The notes: generated from the sequence alone by a model not told the origin. Positions 8,790 through 18,546 are shown, numbered from the stretch's first letter. The stretch: 64,000 nt of DNA from Candidatus Anaerostipes excrementavium (GCA_019114985.1 DXEM01000027.1:62001-126000), one strand, 5' to 3'. Numbers and translations: made by a program.

Positions 8790-9176
8790 ATGATTGATTT
8801 TAATAACAAAAAGATTTTTAAACTAACTAAAATGCAGGAAAAAAAAATTGATTCTTCCATTATGCCGTCTATTGGACCGTTATTATTAGATGATGAAAAA
8901 ATTATTAATGTTTATACTGCACTGCGTGACTACATGGTATTTACAGATAAACGAATCATTGCTGTAAATGTGCAGGGATTAACTGGTTCCAAAAAAGATT
9001 TCTCTTCTATGCCATATAGCAAAATTCAGGTGTTTTCTATTGAAACTTCCGGAACATTTGATCTGGACTCTGAACTCGAATTAAATTTTAGCGGAATCGG
9101 AACGATAAAATTTGAGTTTAGCAAAGACAAAGACGTAACTGAAATAGCAAAAACCATAGCAAAATATGTATTATAG
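8790..9176 (+). CDS. Bacterial PH-domain protein (bPH type)
   Basis: This 128-residue single-domain protein resembles the bacterial PH_1 family. Visible are the [21 protein letters not shown] strand-turn-strand, the later [17 protein letters not shown] segment and a C-terminal amphipathic helix ([13 protein letters not shown]). Such proteins are soluble beta-sandwich domains that form oligomers; the biological role is generally unknown. It has no membrane segment. The stop lies 14 bases before moaC, so the two are probably co-transcribed, although no functional link is evident. Confidence 0.8.
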   Translation: MIDFNNKKIFKLTKMQEKKIDSSIMPSIGPLLLDDEKIINVYTALRDYMVFTDKRIIAVNVQGLTGSKKDFSSMPYSKIQVFSIETSGTFDLDSELELNFSGIGTIKFEFSKDKDVTEIAKTIAKYVL

Positions 9177-9190
9177 AACCGAGCAATAAC

Positions 9191-9667
9191 ATGGGATTTA
9201 CACATTTTGATGCAAACGGAAAAGCATTTATGGTTGATGTGACTGAAAAAAAAGAGACCGCACGCACGGCTGTCGCCGTAGGTACGATCAAAGTAAACCA
9301 GGAAGTATATGAGGCAATTCAAAACGGAACCGTTGGAAAAGGAGATGTCCTTGGTGTGGCAGCGACTGCCGGAATTATGGGAGCGAAGAAAACTTCTGAT
9401 CTGATCCCCATGTGTCATATCCTGCCGATCACCAATTGCCGAATCCAATTTGAGATGGATCCGAAAGAATCAGCGATCCATTGCAGCTGTACGGTGAAAG
9501 TCACCGGAAAAACCGGCGTGGAAATGGAAGCTTTGACAGGAGTGACCACCGCCCTGCTTACCGTCTACGATATGTGCAAGGCTATGGATAAGTCCATGGA
9601 AATTGGCGAAATCTATCTAAAAAAGAAAACCGGTGGAAAAAGCGGAGATATTTTCAACGACAAATAA
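9191..9667 (+). CDS. moaC: Cyclic pyranopterin monophosphate synthase MoaC
   Basis: MoaC (158 residues) forms cyclic pyranopterin monophosphate in the first stage of molybdenum cofactor synthesis, together with MoaA. Signature segments are the N-terminal [30 protein letters not shown] with the active-site histidine near residue 77, [13 protein letters not shown] and the basic C-terminal [10 protein letters not shown]. Length is normal. No other cofactor-synthesis gene lies in the window. The ribosome site before the ATG is poor, so expression may depend on read-through from the bPH gene 14 bases upstream. A strong terminator follows. Confidence 0.95.
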   Translation: MGFTHFDANGKAFMVDVTEKKETARTAVAVGTIKVNQEVYEAIQNGTVGKGDVLGVAATAGIMGAKKTSDLIPMCHILPITNCRIQFEMDPKESAIHCSCTVKVTGKTGVEMEALTGVTTALLTVYDMCKAMDKSMEIGEIYLKKKTGGKSGDIFNDK

Positions 9668-9673
9668 ACTTTC

Positions 9674-9716
9674 ACAGCACGAATCAGAGAACAATCTGAC
9701 TCGTGCTGTTCTTTTT
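9674..9716. terminator. Bidirectional terminator between moaC and the MHS transporter
   Basis: A 15-bp stem ACAGCACGA-TCAGA / TCTGA-TCGTGCTGT, with one mismatch and a 6-base loop, is followed by TTCTTTTT on the plus strand. It sits between converging genes and overlaps the last codons of the transporter gene by two bases. Confidence 0.85.
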
Positions 9717-11022
9717 ATCGCTTACCTTGCTCATGCCGATATTTCAGCATAATACAGCATCCTACGCTGATCAGCGCCACAATGGTAGAATACAGTCCAA
9801 CATAAATGGTATTTCCTTTTCCATAGTTGATCAGCAGCGTGCAGATCGTCGGCACCATTCCTGCCACGAGAAAGCTCGGTACATGATATACAAAAGAAAT
9901 ACCGGAATACCGTACTTCTGTCTCGAAGTAGGAGGACCACAGGGAACTGATGACAGCCCAGATCAAATTATAGGCAATGCTCCATCCAAGCACGATTCCA
10001 ATAATCGTGATCCAAAGATTGCCATGACTCCATTCAATCACTTTTAGTGTCGGGATACTTAACGCCGCCGAAGCCAGACCGCCAATGATAAATGTTTTGC
10101 TGCTTCCCATTTTTTGAGCACACCATCCTCCAAAAAGAGTAAATGGGATTTTGAAGATACATGCAATGATTGTAATGACATAAGTATAGATCAACGGCAT
10201 TCCCAGCCAATCGATACAATAACTTAAAATCCAGACAATGAAAATATTATAAAACGTACCATCCACCCATCTGGTACCACAGCCCAGCAGCAAAGTTCTC
10301 CAATATCCTTTTATCATCGGTACGAATCCTACTTTTTCTTTTTTGGCTTCTGCTTCCTGTGCCTCCAATTTTTCCTGTGCCTTCTTATAATCTTCTGTTT
10401 CCATCATTTTTCCTTTTTGCTGCACAACGATGATTGTAAGAATGATAGCTGCCAGAAACGGAATTCTCCATCCCCAGGTGAAGAACATTTCTTCCGGAAA
10501 AACCAAAGTAGGAATTGCAATCAAGATGGAAGATAGTCCAAAACCGATGGGAAGACCGATCTGTGGAATTGCGGAATAAAGGGCACGTTTGTTTTCCGGA
10601 ACGTTCTCATATGCCATCAAAATTCCTCCGCCCCAGGTTCCGCCTCTTCCAAAACATTGTGCTAATCTCATAAGCTGGAGCAAAATCACGACCCAGGCTC
10701 CTGCTGCAGATGCCGGCGGCAGAATCCCTATGATGGAAGTAGAAATTCCCATCATGAGCAATGATGCATACATTGTGACCTTTCTTCCTTTTCTATCTCC
10801 AATGTGCCCAAAAAAGATCGCTCCGAAAGGACCTGCAATATAACCGATCGCAAAAGACATATAAGAAAGGATCAGCGCGGTTGTGCCATCTCCTGTTTGA
10901 GAGAAGAACACTTTGTTGAATACAGTGCCCGCCGCCGTTCCATACAGCAAAAAACAATACCATTGAACCGCACTCTCAAAAAGAGTAATGGCCGCTATTT
11001 TCTTAAACTTGCTTTTTTCCAT
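9715..11022 (-). CDS. MFS transporter, metabolite:proton symporter (MHS) type
   Basis: This 435-residue protein has about 12 hydrophobic segments. The loop GPFGAIFFGHIGDRKGRK between helices 2 and 3 is the hallmark of the MHS branch, whose known members take up organic acids or shikimate. A long charged loop rich in Glu/Lys/Ala lies near residues 205-235. It is 20 bases downstream of the phosphodiesterase gene and behind a LacI-type operator, so uptake of a compound sensed by the LacI regulator is inferred. The substrate cannot be read from the sequence. Confidence 0.85.
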   Translation of the reverse strand: MEKSKFKKIAAITLFESAVQWYCFLLYGTAAGTVFNKVFFSQTGDGTTALILSYMSFAIGYIAGPFGAIFFGHIGDRKGRKVTMYASLLMMGISTSIIGILPPASAAGAWVVILLQLMRLAQCFGRGGTWGGGILMAYENVPENKRALYSAIPQIGLPIGFGLSSILIAIPTLVFPEEMFFTWGWRIPFLAAIILTIIVVQQKGKMMETEDYKKAQEKLEAQEAEAKKEKVGFVPMIKGYWRTLLLGCGTRWVDGTFYNIFIVWILSYCIDWLGMPLIYTYVITIIACIFKIPFTLFGGWCAQKMGSSKTFIIGGLASAALSIPTLKVIEWSHGNLWITIIGIVLGWSIAYNLIWAVISSLWSSYFETEVRYSGISFVYHVPSFLVAGMVPTICTLLINYGKGNTIYVGLYSTIVALISVGCCIMLKYRHEQGKR

Positions 11023-11042
11023 ATTACCAAACTCCCCTTTCT

Positions 11043-11918
11043 CTAGTCTTCTTCCCCTTCATAGTATTTAAACGGCCACGGTCCGGAATAATCCGCTCCT
11101 GTCGGAATCGTAATTTCGTAGGTATTGATTCGTTCATCCTGCAAAACATGCATGAGATATCCGGGGTTGCCTAAAAAGAACCGATCTCCTCCTCCCTTGA
11201 AATTTTCTGCTCTCTCCTCATTTGTCACCGCAGCATCATTTTTGTGGCGGAAATCAACTTCCATCTGCATAGAGATCGAAGGACATACAGTGCAAGGGAT
11301 TCCTTTCCAATTTGTAAAAATCGCCGTATGCATATGTCCGCAGCACAAATGAATATTTTCATGTTCGCAGAGAATTTCGGCAAATTGTTCCGCATGATCG
11401 AATCCTTCATCCATCGCAGGAAGACCTGTATGAAACGGAGGATGATGAGTAAATACTATCGTCGGTTTTTCCGGATATTCGATGATTTTTCTTTTCAGCC
11501 AATCCATTACTTCCTCTGACGCACCGCCCCAATGGCAGTTCGGTTTGCTGGTATCTGCTACAATGATTCTCACCGGATATTCATCAATCGTGTAGCAAAT
11601 GTATGGCCTGATTTCTTTTTCCGCCGGAGCTTCTTCCGGAAACATTTCCAGGAAAAAGTCACGTTTATCATGATTGCCTGGAACAACAAACACAGGTCTC
11701 GGCAATTTCTGAAATCCTTCTCTTACAATTTGATATCCTTCTCGTGTTCCACCCTCTGACAAATCCCCTGTCGCAATAAAGAATTCCGGTAATTCATATT
11801 CTTTCAGACTGCAAAAATAGTCGATCATTTTTTGAAATGACTTTCTTGTATCTGCTTTTTGAAATGACAATTTTCCGTCTCCTCGCAAATGAAAATCAGA
11901 TATTTGAATTATTTTCAT
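11043..11918 (-). CDS. Class III (metallophosphoesterase) cyclic-nucleotide or phosphodiester phosphodiesterase
   Basis: This calcineurin-like phosphoesterase of about 292 residues shows the complete metal-ligand set: DFH at 8-10, GDLSEGG at 51-57, GNHD at 81-84, THHPP near 158 and GHMH near 197. It resembles the CpdA/Icc group, which hydrolyses cyclic nucleotides or similar phosphodiesters. A longer reading frame begins at 11963, but its 5' part lies in an operator palindrome. AAGGAGG lies directly before the ATGATG at 11921-11916, so the start was placed there. It is co-transcribed with the MHS transporter, which argues for a catabolic phosphodiester substrate rather than cAMP signalling. 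Confidence 0.85.
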   Translation of the reverse strand: MKIIQISDFHLRGDGKLSFQKADTRKSFQKMIDYFCSLKEYELPEFFIATGDLSEGGTREGYQIVREGFQKLPRPVFVVPGNHDKRDFFLEMFPEEAPAEKEIRPYICYTIDEYPVRIIVADTSKPNCHWGGASEEVMDWLKRKIIEYPEKPTIVFTHHPPFHTGLPAMDEGFDHAEQFAEILCEHENIHLCCGHMHTAIFTNWKGIPCTVCPSISMQMEVDFRHKNDAAVTNEERAENFKGGGDRFFLGNPGYLMHVLQDERINTYEITIPTGADYSGPWPFKYYEGEED

Positions 11919-11949
11919 CATAGTACCTCCTTCATATTTATCTTTTTCA

Positions 11950-11963
11950 TTGTTTCGAAACAA
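11950..11963. promoter_or_regulatory. LacI-family operator
   Basis: TTGTTTCGAAACAA is a perfect 14-bp palindrome with the central CG typical of LacI/GalR-family operators. It lies in the leader of the phosphodiesterase operon, just downstream of an AT-rich TATTAT -10-like element on the minus strand and about 200 bases from the divergent LacI-family gene, so repression of the phosphodiesterase/transporter operon is the natural reading. Confidence 0.75.
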
Positions 11964-12163
11964 AAAATTTGATATAATAAATTAAAATTTTAATTATTTT
12001 CTATGTTTTATTTAATTAAATCTTACATTTATTTAGTAATAACATCAATTTTTTTTATATTTTTTCAAAAAAAACCAGAATTATCACTAATTTTTTTGAG
12101 ATTCATTTGTGATTTATTACAATCAGGATTCAAATTTTATTAAAATTTTAATAAGGAGTTTTT

Positions 12164-13273
12164 ATGGCTTATAAGAAAAAAGTTACATTAAAAGACATTG
12201 CAGATGCTTCCGGAATTTCTGTCAGTTCTGTATCTATGATTTTAAATCAGAGAAGCGATGTGTCTTTTCGCGAAGAAACAATTGAAAAAGTTAGAACTGC
12301 TGCCGCCAAGCTTGGCTATCAATTTCGTACATCTTCTGATTCCACAGATTCCGTCAAAGAAGCCCCCAAAAATATGATTGCTATTTTTTGTCCCAATATT
12401 TCCAATGCCTATTACTCTACCATTGCACAAGCCATTGAACAGGCCGCATTTTTAAAGGGGTATAAAACATTGATCATCACAACATTTCGTGATGCATCTC
12501 TGGAAAAAGAAATGATTCGAAATATGATACATATGAATTTGAAAGGAATCATATTTACAATGATGCCTCAATCGCCAAAACTGCTTGAAAAAGCATCTAA
12601 GAAGATTCCTGTCATTGTTATTGGAGATAAAATATCATCTCTTGATGTTAGCGTAATCGAGACCAGCAACTATACTGCAGGCGTCCTGATTGCAGAACAC
12701 CTCTATGAATTAGGGCATCGCCATATTGCATTTCTTACAACAACCATCGGATCCAGCTTATCACTGGCAATGCGTTACCGCCGTCTAGTTGCAATCCAGG
12801 AAACCTTTCAGCGATTATGTTTTGACAAAGATTATGAAATTACCGTGCGGGAGGAAAAAATATCTCCGGAATTAGAACGAAAGAATATTTTTTTGGAACA
12901 CGGTGTAGGCTACCGTCTCTGCAACCAGTGCTTGGAAGACCGCAGTCTTTCCAATATCACGGCATTTATCGGAAATAATGATATGGTCGCTTATGGAATC
13001 ATGGACGCAATCTTGAAGAAAGGCTATAAAATCCCAAAGGATTTTAGTGTCTGTGGTTTTGACAACGATTTTGCCTCCAGCCTGCTTCCTGTCTCCTTAA
13101 CAACAGTAGAGCACTATATGGAGGACAAGGGAAAGAAGGCCTTTGAAATGCTTTATCAAAAAATCCAGGAAAGTGATGATACATTTTCTCCGGATCAAAA
13201 ATGTATTATTCGAATCGAATACAAATCAAAACTAATCAAACGGGATTCCACAAATACTGCATGCCGCAAATAA
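12164..13273 (+). CDS. LacI-family transcriptional regulator
   Basis: This 369-residue repressor has an N-terminal helix-turn-helix (TLKDIADASGISVSSVSMIL, about residues 8-27) and hinge helix. A periplasmic-binding-protein-like sensor domain from about 65 to 350 includes the family-typical GFDNDFASSLLPVSLTTVEH segment. AAGGAG lies 6 bases before the ATG. It is divergent from the phosphodiesterase/MHS transporter operon, with a matching palindrome between them, and is probably its local regulator. The effector is unknown. Confidence 0.92.
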   Translation: MAYKKKVTLKDIADASGISVSSVSMILNQRSDVSFREETIEKVRTAAAKLGYQFRTSSDSTDSVKEAPKNMIAIFCPNISNAYYSTIAQAIEQAAFLKGYKTLIITTFRDASLEKEMIRNMIHMNLKGIIFTMMPQSPKLLEKASKKIPVIVIGDKISSLDVSVIETSNYTAGVLIAEHLYELGHRHIAFLTTTIGSSLSLAMRYRRLVAIQETFQRLCFDKDYEITVREEKISPELERKNIFLEHGVGYRLCNQCLEDRSLSNITAFIGNNDMVAYGIMDAILKKGYKIPKDFSVCGFDNDFASSLLPVSLTTVEHYMEDKGKKAFEMLYQKIQESDDTFSPDQKCIIRIEYKSKLIKRDSTNTACRK

Positions 13274-13280
13274 AGAAAAC

Positions 13281-13318
13281 AGCCCTCTCCCAGGCAGTCT
13301 TCTGCCTGAAAGAGGGCT
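13281..13318. terminator. Terminator after the LacI-family gene
   Basis: Stem AGCCCTCT/AGAGGGCT with an inner CAGGCAG/CTGCCTG arm and a 4-base loop is followed by TTCATTCCTTATTTT. It separates the LacI gene from the converging lipoprotein gene and may act in both directions. Confidence 0.8.
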
Positions 13319-13325
13319 TCATTCC

Positions 13326-14216
13326 TTATTTTAAAATTTTTTCCAAATTATTGAGATTTTTTTCAGAAATCCGATAAAAGTTCTGCTTTCCTTCTTTATC
13401 TTCCACACAGATGATCTTATCGTCGCTGTTGATCTGCACTTTTGTTACGGTTCCTCTTGTATAAAACCGATATTCCATCCAATCATCCGTATTATCATCT
13501 GCTTTATCCAAACGATCTTTTGAAATATCCTTCAAAATCTTGGATGCGCGGATCGCATCTTCGTTATATTTTAGCTTCTCATCCGTGACAATTAAATCGG
13601 CATCTGCCAGACGGCTTGCAAAATTAGCATATTCCTTTTGTACATTTGCATCAATCAGGGCATCTCCAAGGACAGATGCTCCGTTATAAGCATAAACATT
13701 CGAAGGAATATCATCAAAAACAAGATAACTGTCGCCATATACTTTAAATTCAAATGTCGTATTATCTTCATCCATCAAAGCATAAGAATAATAGTCATCA
13801 TACTCTTTCTCTAAAGTATCCGGCGTCACACCGAGGACTCTGCTGCATCCGGTCACAATTTCTTTTGCGTAATTACATACAGCCGTATTTGTCACGGCAA
13901 ATCCCTTTTCTTTTACGGATTTTGCCACGAAATCCACTTTTCCTATGGTACTGTCTTTGATCCGCTCTTTGTAATCCGCAAGTTTCTCATCACCAGAAGC
14001 TTCTTCGATCGATTGAATCTGTTTATTCAAAGAGCTTGTCTTCTTTTTTTCTGCCTCTAATTCGGCAGAAACTTTATCATAATCTTCTTTCAGATCCTGA
14101 TAATATTCTGATTCTGTGACAGATTCCTTTGACGGTTTAAAGCACCCTGTCACAGCAAGGGAAAGTCCTGCAGCTAACATAGAAGCAGCCAATCTTCGTA
14201 TTTTTTTGTTCCTCAT
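13326..14216 (-). CDS. Lipoprotein of unknown function
   Basis: This 296-residue protein has a lipoprotein signal peptide: KKIRR, a hydrophobic run, then the lipobox LAVTGC with C25 as lipidation site. It is therefore attached to the outer face of the membrane. Residues about 36-75 form a charged, heptad-like coiled coil. The rest is acidic and has no motif I recognise. It is the last gene of the minus-strand run that starts at efp, and lies 22 bases after the beta-helix protein gene, but no joint function is apparent. Confidence 0.8.
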   Translation of the reverse strand: MRNKKIRRLAASMLAAGLSLAVTGCFKPSKESVTESEYYQDLKEDYDKVSAELEAEKKKTSSLNKQIQSIEEASGDEKLADYKERIKDSTIGKVDFVAKSVKEKGFAVTNTAVCNYAKEIVTGCSRVLGVTPDTLEKEYDDYYSYALMDEDNTTFEFKVYGDSYLVFDDIPSNVYAYNGASVLGDALIDANVQKEYANFASRLADADLIVTDEKLKYNEDAIRASKILKDISKDRLDKADDNTDDWMEYRFYTRGTVTKVQINSDDKIICVEDKEGKQNFYRISEKNLNNLEKILK

Positions 14217-14238
14217 GGCATTTCCTTTCTTTTGAAGC

Positions 14239-14907
14239 TTAGTATTTCTCTGCGATTTCTCCTGCCTTTTTGTAAATGCTTTCCGGCCGGATATATCCTC
14301 TTACCATGGATAAAGGATAAATATTCGTGTGATGACCTACGACAGAACCCGGATTTAAAATCGTACCGCATCCGACTTCCACATAATCACCTAAGATTGC
14401 CCCAATCTTTTTCATGCCTGTTTCTAAAACATTGTCTCCATTCTTGATCACAACATTTGTCTTATCTGACTTTACATTGGATGTAATGGAGCCCGCTCCC
14501 ATATGAGACTTATATCCTAAAATAGAATCTCCCACATAATTATAATGAGGAACCTGCACGCCATTGAATAAAATATCATTTTTGATCTCTGTAGAATTTC
14601 CTACGACACACCCTTCGCCAATCAAAGCATTTCCGCGAATAAACGCGCCCGGACGAACTTCCGTATCATGCCCGATGATTGCAGGCCCGCAGATCGTTGC
14701 CGTCTTGGCGATCGCTGCCGTCTTCGCAATCCAAACATCTTCTCCTATCTGATCGTATTCTTCTTTTGGAAGATTCGGCCCAATCTCCAAAATAAAATCT
14801 TTGATCAATGGCAGAATCTCCCATGGGTATGTTGTCTTTTCAAATAACGCACCTGCTATGGTCTGATCCATATGCAGAAATAACTTCTGATTTGTTAATT
14901 CTTCCAT
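14239..14907 (-). CDS. Left-handed beta-helix (hexapeptide) transferase-like protein, GlmU C-domain-like
   Basis: This 222-residue protein consists largely of imperfect hexapeptide repeats from about residue 55 to 205 (for example AKTAAI, AKTATI, GPAIIG, GNALIG, GEGCVV). It resembles the acetyltransferase half of GlmU and is often labelled UDP-N-acetylglucosamine pyrophosphorylase-related, but it lacks the N-terminal nucleotidyltransferase domain. HYNYVGDSILG resembles the GlmU active-site loop with its histidine. It probably acetylates an amino-sugar or related small molecule; the acceptor is unknown. It is 11 bases downstream of cysK. Confidence 0.75.
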   Translation of the reverse strand: MEELTNQKLFLHMDQTIAGALFEKTTYPWEILPLIKDFILEIGPNLPKEEYDQIGEDVWIAKTAAIAKTATICGPAIIGHDTEVRPGAFIRGNALIGEGCVVGNSTEIKNDILFNGVQVPHYNYVGDSILGYKSHMGAGSITSNVKSDKTNVVIKNGDNVLETGMKKIGAILGDYVEVGCGTILNPGSVVGHHTNIYPLSMVRGYIRPESIYKKAGEIAEKY

Positions 14908-14918
14908 TCTTTTCTCCT

Positions 14919-15821
14919 TTAAAACAGTCCGACACTGAAGTAACGCTCCGCCCGGTCTGGCAGGACCGTTGCGATCACCTTATCTTTTCCATACTTTTCC
15001 GCCATTTTTCTTGCCGTATAAATATTGGCTCCGGAAGAAGTTCCGCACAAAATTCCATATGTTTTTGCAAGCTCTCTCGCAGTCGCAATGGCATCTTCAT
15101 CGGATACTTCTACCACTTCCGTTACGATCTTCGGATCCAGAATTGCCGGAATAAATCCGTCTCCGATTCCTTGAATCTGATGAAGCCCCGGCTCCTGGCC
15201 TAAAAGAGCAGAAACACCCTTTGGCTCTGCTGCAATGATCTTCGTGTCCGGATTTTGTTCTAATAAATATTTGGCAATGCCTGCCATAGTTCCTCCGCTT
15301 CCAACACCGGAAACAAAAATATCGATTTTCTGTCCTGCCTGTTCACATAATTCTCTTGCTGTCGTCTTATAATGCGCTTCTGTATTTGCAGGATTTTCAA
15401 ATTGCTGCGGCATAAAATATTCATCGGAAGAAGCGGCAATCTCTTCCGCTTTTCGGACAGCTCCATCTACATTTTCTTCTGCCGGAGTCAGAATCAATTC
15501 CGCTCCGAGTGCCTGGATCAGTTTCCGGCGCTCCTCACTCATGTTTTCCGGCATTACAATCATGACACGGTAACCCATACGAACACCGCAAAAAGCAAGA
15601 CCAATGCCAGTATTTCCTGACGTCGGCTCGATGATTGTCATGCCAGGCTTTAATTTCCCGCTTTTTTCTGCATCTTCCAGCATATTTTTTGCCACACGAT
15701 CCTTGATGCTTCCTCCCGGATTCAAGAACTCGGCTTTTGCGTATATTTTACAGCCCATTGTTTTCTCAAAACTAATCAGCGGCGTATTCCCGATTAGATC
15801 CAACATACTCTCAACATACAT
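14919..15821 (-). CDS. cysK: Cysteine synthase (O-acetylserine sulfhydrylase)
   Basis: This 300-residue PLP enzyme makes L-cysteine from O-acetyl-L-serine and sulfide. The PLP lysine is K40 in NPGGSIKDR, the substrate loop PTSGNTG is near residue 65 and the phosphate-binding SGVGSGGT near 172. Length and order fit CysK. The C terminus PDRAERYFS is typical. No serine acetyltransferase gene is adjacent, although the downstream hexapeptide protein could be mistaken for one. Confidence 0.95.
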   Translation of the reverse strand: MYVESMLDLIGNTPLISFEKTMGCKIYAKAEFLNPGGSIKDRVAKNMLEDAEKSGKLKPGMTIIEPTSGNTGIGLAFCGVRMGYRVMIVMPENMSEERRKLIQALGAELILTPAEENVDGAVRKAEEIAASSDEYFMPQQFENPANTEAHYKTTARELCEQAGQKIDIFVSGVGSGGTMAGIAKYLLEQNPDTKIIAAEPKGVSALLGQEPGLHQIQGIGDGFIPAILDPKIVTEVVEVSDEDAIATARELAKTYGILCGTSSGANIYTARKMAEKYGKDKVIATVLPDRAERYFSVGLF

Positions 15822-15835
15822 TTCCAGAAAGCCTC

Positions 15836-16906
15836 CTACTTTAATTTTATTTTTATCTGAACTGGATTATGATCGCTGTTCTTAAAATCTTCATCCAGTG
15901 TGTGTACGCTCTGCAAACTTACATTTGGTGATAAAATAAATCCATCGATCACATAAAACTGTGTTTTGGGATCATCCCTGTCATAAGGGCGGTTCAGCAA
16001 ACGACAAGACGGCAGGCTGTCATCCACGGCAAACTGCCACCCTTCCTCAAACAAATCAGCTTCCACCTTCCCCGCCTGGAAATTATCATCATCCCATACC
16101 GGATATTTTTCTTCATCCACTTGTTCAAAAGTTTGATTGAAATCACCTCCAGCAATCACATAATTGCCGGCATCATATTCCTTCTGAAGGATCTTTGACA
16201 ATAACTTTGTCTGGGCTTCTTTCCCGCTGCCGTCATCGTATGCTTCCAGATGAAGGTTGACAAAAACGACCTGTCTATCACTCCCCTCAATGGGAACTCT
16301 TTCCACAAAAAGACAGCGTTTCAGCTGACAAATACGAATCGGCCACGAAAATGGTGTCGGAAGTGCAATCCGCTCGGCCGTATCGACCGAAAACTGATTC
16401 ATCGTTACCAGCCCCGCATCGACCTTTCCAATGGTGGGCAGCGGATAAGGAATATAATCACACAAAAAATTTCTGGCATATCCAAAATTTCCGGTCCATC
16501 CTTCCGTGAACATTTTCACTTCATTTCTATCATAAGATCGTTTGGAGCTTCGGTCAACCTCCTGCAGAAAGACAACTTGTGATCCGCTCTGATCTATGAC
16601 TTCTTTCATTGCATAAACGTTCGCGTCCACCAGATCTGCCTGATCGGGACGTACTTTTTCTCCTCCGTCCATAAAGAAGTCTTCTGTCTCGCTTAACGCC
16701 CCATATCCTACGTTCCAGCTAAGAACAGAGATCTCTTCTTCCTTTGCGATCTTACGGCCGCTGTCTCCTTTGATCTTTACTTCCTCTTTATCGTCCGGCC
16801 GATATTCCCGAACGGACAGTACAATCAAAAGAATCGTTGCCGCACACAGGAAAATTGTAAATATCCCGGCAATTCCCAACAAGATCTTTTTCCCATATTT
16901 TTTCAA
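15836..16906 (-). CDS. Membrane-anchored endonuclease/exonuclease/phosphatase-family protein
   Basis: This 356-residue protein has one N-terminal transmembrane segment (about 8-32) and a DNase I-like EEP domain from about 60. It shows SWNVGYG, the metal-binding glutamate in FLQEVDRSS, GGDFNQTFE and the C-terminal SDHNPVQ histidine motif. The domain should lie outside the membrane, so a phosphatase or phospholipase-like activity on an extracellular substrate is more likely than DNA repair. The start is TTG, preceded by AGGAGG 7 bases upstream. The next gene upstream, exoIII, carries the same fold. Confidence 0.85.
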   Translation of the reverse strand: MKKYGKKILLGIAGIFTIFLCAATILLIVLSVREYRPDDKEEVKIKGDSGRKIAKEEEISVLSWNVGYGALSETEDFFMDGGEKVRPDQADLVDANVYAMKEVIDQSGSQVVFLQEVDRSSKRSYDRNEVKMFTEGWTGNFGYARNFLCDYIPYPLPTIGKVDAGLVTMNQFSVDTAERIALPTPFSWPIRICQLKRCLFVERVPIEGSDRQVVFVNLHLEAYDDGSGKEAQTKLLSKILQKEYDAGNYVIAGGDFNQTFEQVDEEKYPVWDDDNFQAGKVEADLFEEGWQFAVDDSLPSCRLLNRPYDRDDPKTQFYVIDGFILSPNVSLQSVHTLDEDFKNSDHNPVQIKIKLK

Positions 16907-16923
16907 AGATATCCTCCTGTTAT

Positions 16924-17676
16924 CTACTCAAAATCCAATTCGATCGGACAATGGTCAGAGCCCATAATATCCGTCAAGATTTTGGCATCTTTCAGACGAT
17001 CTTTTAAGCATTCTGATGCCAAAAAATAGTCGATGCGCCATCCGGCATTATTCTTCCTTGCATTAAATCGATAAGACCACCAGGAATAAATTCCTTCCTG
17101 ATCCGGATAAAAATATCGGAACGTATCAATAAATCCGGCATCCAAAAGCTCTGTCATCTTACCTCTTTCCTCATCCGTAAATCCGGCATTCTTTCGATTA
17201 GTCTTCGGATTCTTAAGGTCAATCTCGGTATGAGCGACATTTAAATCGCCGCAGAGAATGATCGGCTTCTGTTTTTCCAGCTCTTTCAAATATGCCCGGA
17301 AATCATCTTCCCATTTCATACGATAATCAAGTCTTGCCAGCTCACTTTGAGAATTCGGCGTATAAACTGTAATGAAATAAAAATCTTCAAATTCCAAGGT
17401 AATGACTCTTCCTTCCTGGTCATGTTCCTCGATTCCAATGCCATAGGAAACAGAAATCGGTTCCTTTTTTGTGAAAATACCGGTTCCCGAATATCCTTTT
17501 CGGACCGCATAATTCCAATATTGATGAAATCCCGGCAATTCCAGCTCTAATTGTCCTTCCTGCATCTTACTTTCCTGAATACAGAAAATATCCGCATCTG
17601 CTTCTTTAAAAAAATCAAGGAATCCTTTTTTCACACAGGCACGAATGCCATTTACATTCCATGAAATAAACTTCAT
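16924..17676 (-). CDS. xth: Exodeoxyribonuclease III
   Basis: This 250-residue AP endonuclease/3'-5' exonuclease acts in base-excision repair. Motifs are SWNVNGIRA at the N terminus, CIQESKMQ with the metal-binding glutamate near residue 35, CGDLNVAH near 143, the [19 protein letters not shown] block and the final SDHCPIEL. Length is normal. It begins directly after the EamA transporter gene stop, in a tightly packed operon. Confidence 0.95.
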   Translation of the reverse strand: MKFISWNVNGIRACVKKGFLDFFKEADADIFCIQESKMQEGQLELELPGFHQYWNYAVRKGYSGTGIFTKKEPISVSYGIGIEEHDQEGRVITLEFEDFYFITVYTPNSQSELARLDYRMKWEDDFRAYLKELEKQKPIILCGDLNVAHTEIDLKNPKTNRKNAGFTDEERGKMTELLDAGFIDTFRYFYPDQEGIYSWWSYRFNARKNNAGWRIDYFLASECLKDRLKDAKILTDIMGSDHCPIELDFE

Positions 17677-18546
17677 TTAATTTCCTCCATGTTTTCTGTT
17701 GTAAAAAAACATTGTTACTCCTGCTGCTATAATCACAATATATCCTAAAAAGCTCCATCCATCCGGGATCTGACCGAAAAAGAAAAATCCCAGCACGGCA
17801 GAGAACATGATCTGGGTATAATCATAGACCGATATCTCACGTCCCGGGGCGTAAGTATACGCCGCTGTAATTCCAAACTGTCCGCCGGCTGCTGCCACTC
17901 CTGTTAGCAATAGAAAAATCAGCTGGGTTCCTGAGATCGGCTGAAAATCCGCAATCATGAATGGAATGCAGGCAAGCATGGAAAAGGTGGAAAAGAAAAA
18001 GACAATCATCGGTCCCTGTTCTCCTCTGTTCCCAAGCTTCCTCACACAGGTATAAGCAAATCCTGCAAACATTCCTCCCAAAAAGCCGATGACCGATGCC
18101 GTCAGAGAATCTGAGGCAAAGCTCGGCTTGACGATGAACATACTTCCAATAAACGCTGCCACAACACAGCTTAGCTGCGGCAGTGTGATCTTCTCCTTCA
18201 GTACAAAATAAGAAAAAACAATCACAAAAAACGGCGATAATTTATTCAGGCTGGAAGCATCTGATAAAAGCAGATGGTCCACCGCATAAAAGTTGCAGAA
18301 AATACCTAAGGTCCCTGTAAGGGACCTTAAGATAAATAAATATAAATTCCGTTTCTGCAAGTGAAATCTTGTATTGCTTCGCATCAGCATAATGAATGCC
18401 AAAAGCGCTGCAATCAGATTCCTGAAAAAACTTTTCTCAATCGAAGGAAGATCCCCCGCCATCTTCAAAAACATATTCATAAAAGCGAATGACAAAGATG
18501 ACAGAATGATGCAGATAATCCCTCGATTCTTCCGGCTAAGCATCAT
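17677..18546 (-). CDS. EamA/DMT-family transporter
   Basis: This 289-residue membrane protein has about ten hydrophobic helices in two EamA repeats. The family exports or imports small metabolites; the substrate cannot be told. The ATGATG start overlaps the efp stop (ATGA), indicating coupled translation. Its basic C terminus (YNRKHGGN) is cytoplasmic. Confidence 0.88.
   Translation of the reverse strand: MMLSRKNRGIICIILSSLSFAFMNMFLKMAGDLPSIEKSFFRNLIAALLAFIMLMRSNTRFHLQKRNLYLFILRSLTGTLGIFCNFYAVDHLLLSDASSLNKLSPFFVIVFSYFVLKEKITLPQLSCVVAAFIGSMFIVKPSFASDSLTASVIGFLGGMFAGFAYTCVRKLGNRGEQGPMIVFFFSTFSMLACIPFMIADFQPISGTQLIFLLLTGVAAAGGQFGITAAYTYAPGREISVYDYTQIMFSAVLGFFFFGQIPDGWSFLGYIVIIAAGVTMFFYNRKHGGN

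Noticed and set aside
9191-9667. Molybdenum cofactor gene cluster
   Set aside because: moaC is the only cofactor gene here; neighbours are unrelated.
11919-11963. Longer N terminus for the phosphodiesterase
   Set aside because: The extra codons cover the LacI operator and ribosome site, and the family N terminus (MKIIQISDFH) starts at 11918.
14239-14907. Serine acetyltransferase (CysE) next to cysK
   Set aside because: The hexapeptide protein lacks the CysE N-terminal helical domain and its active-site loop resembles GlmU; adjacency to cysK is not enough.
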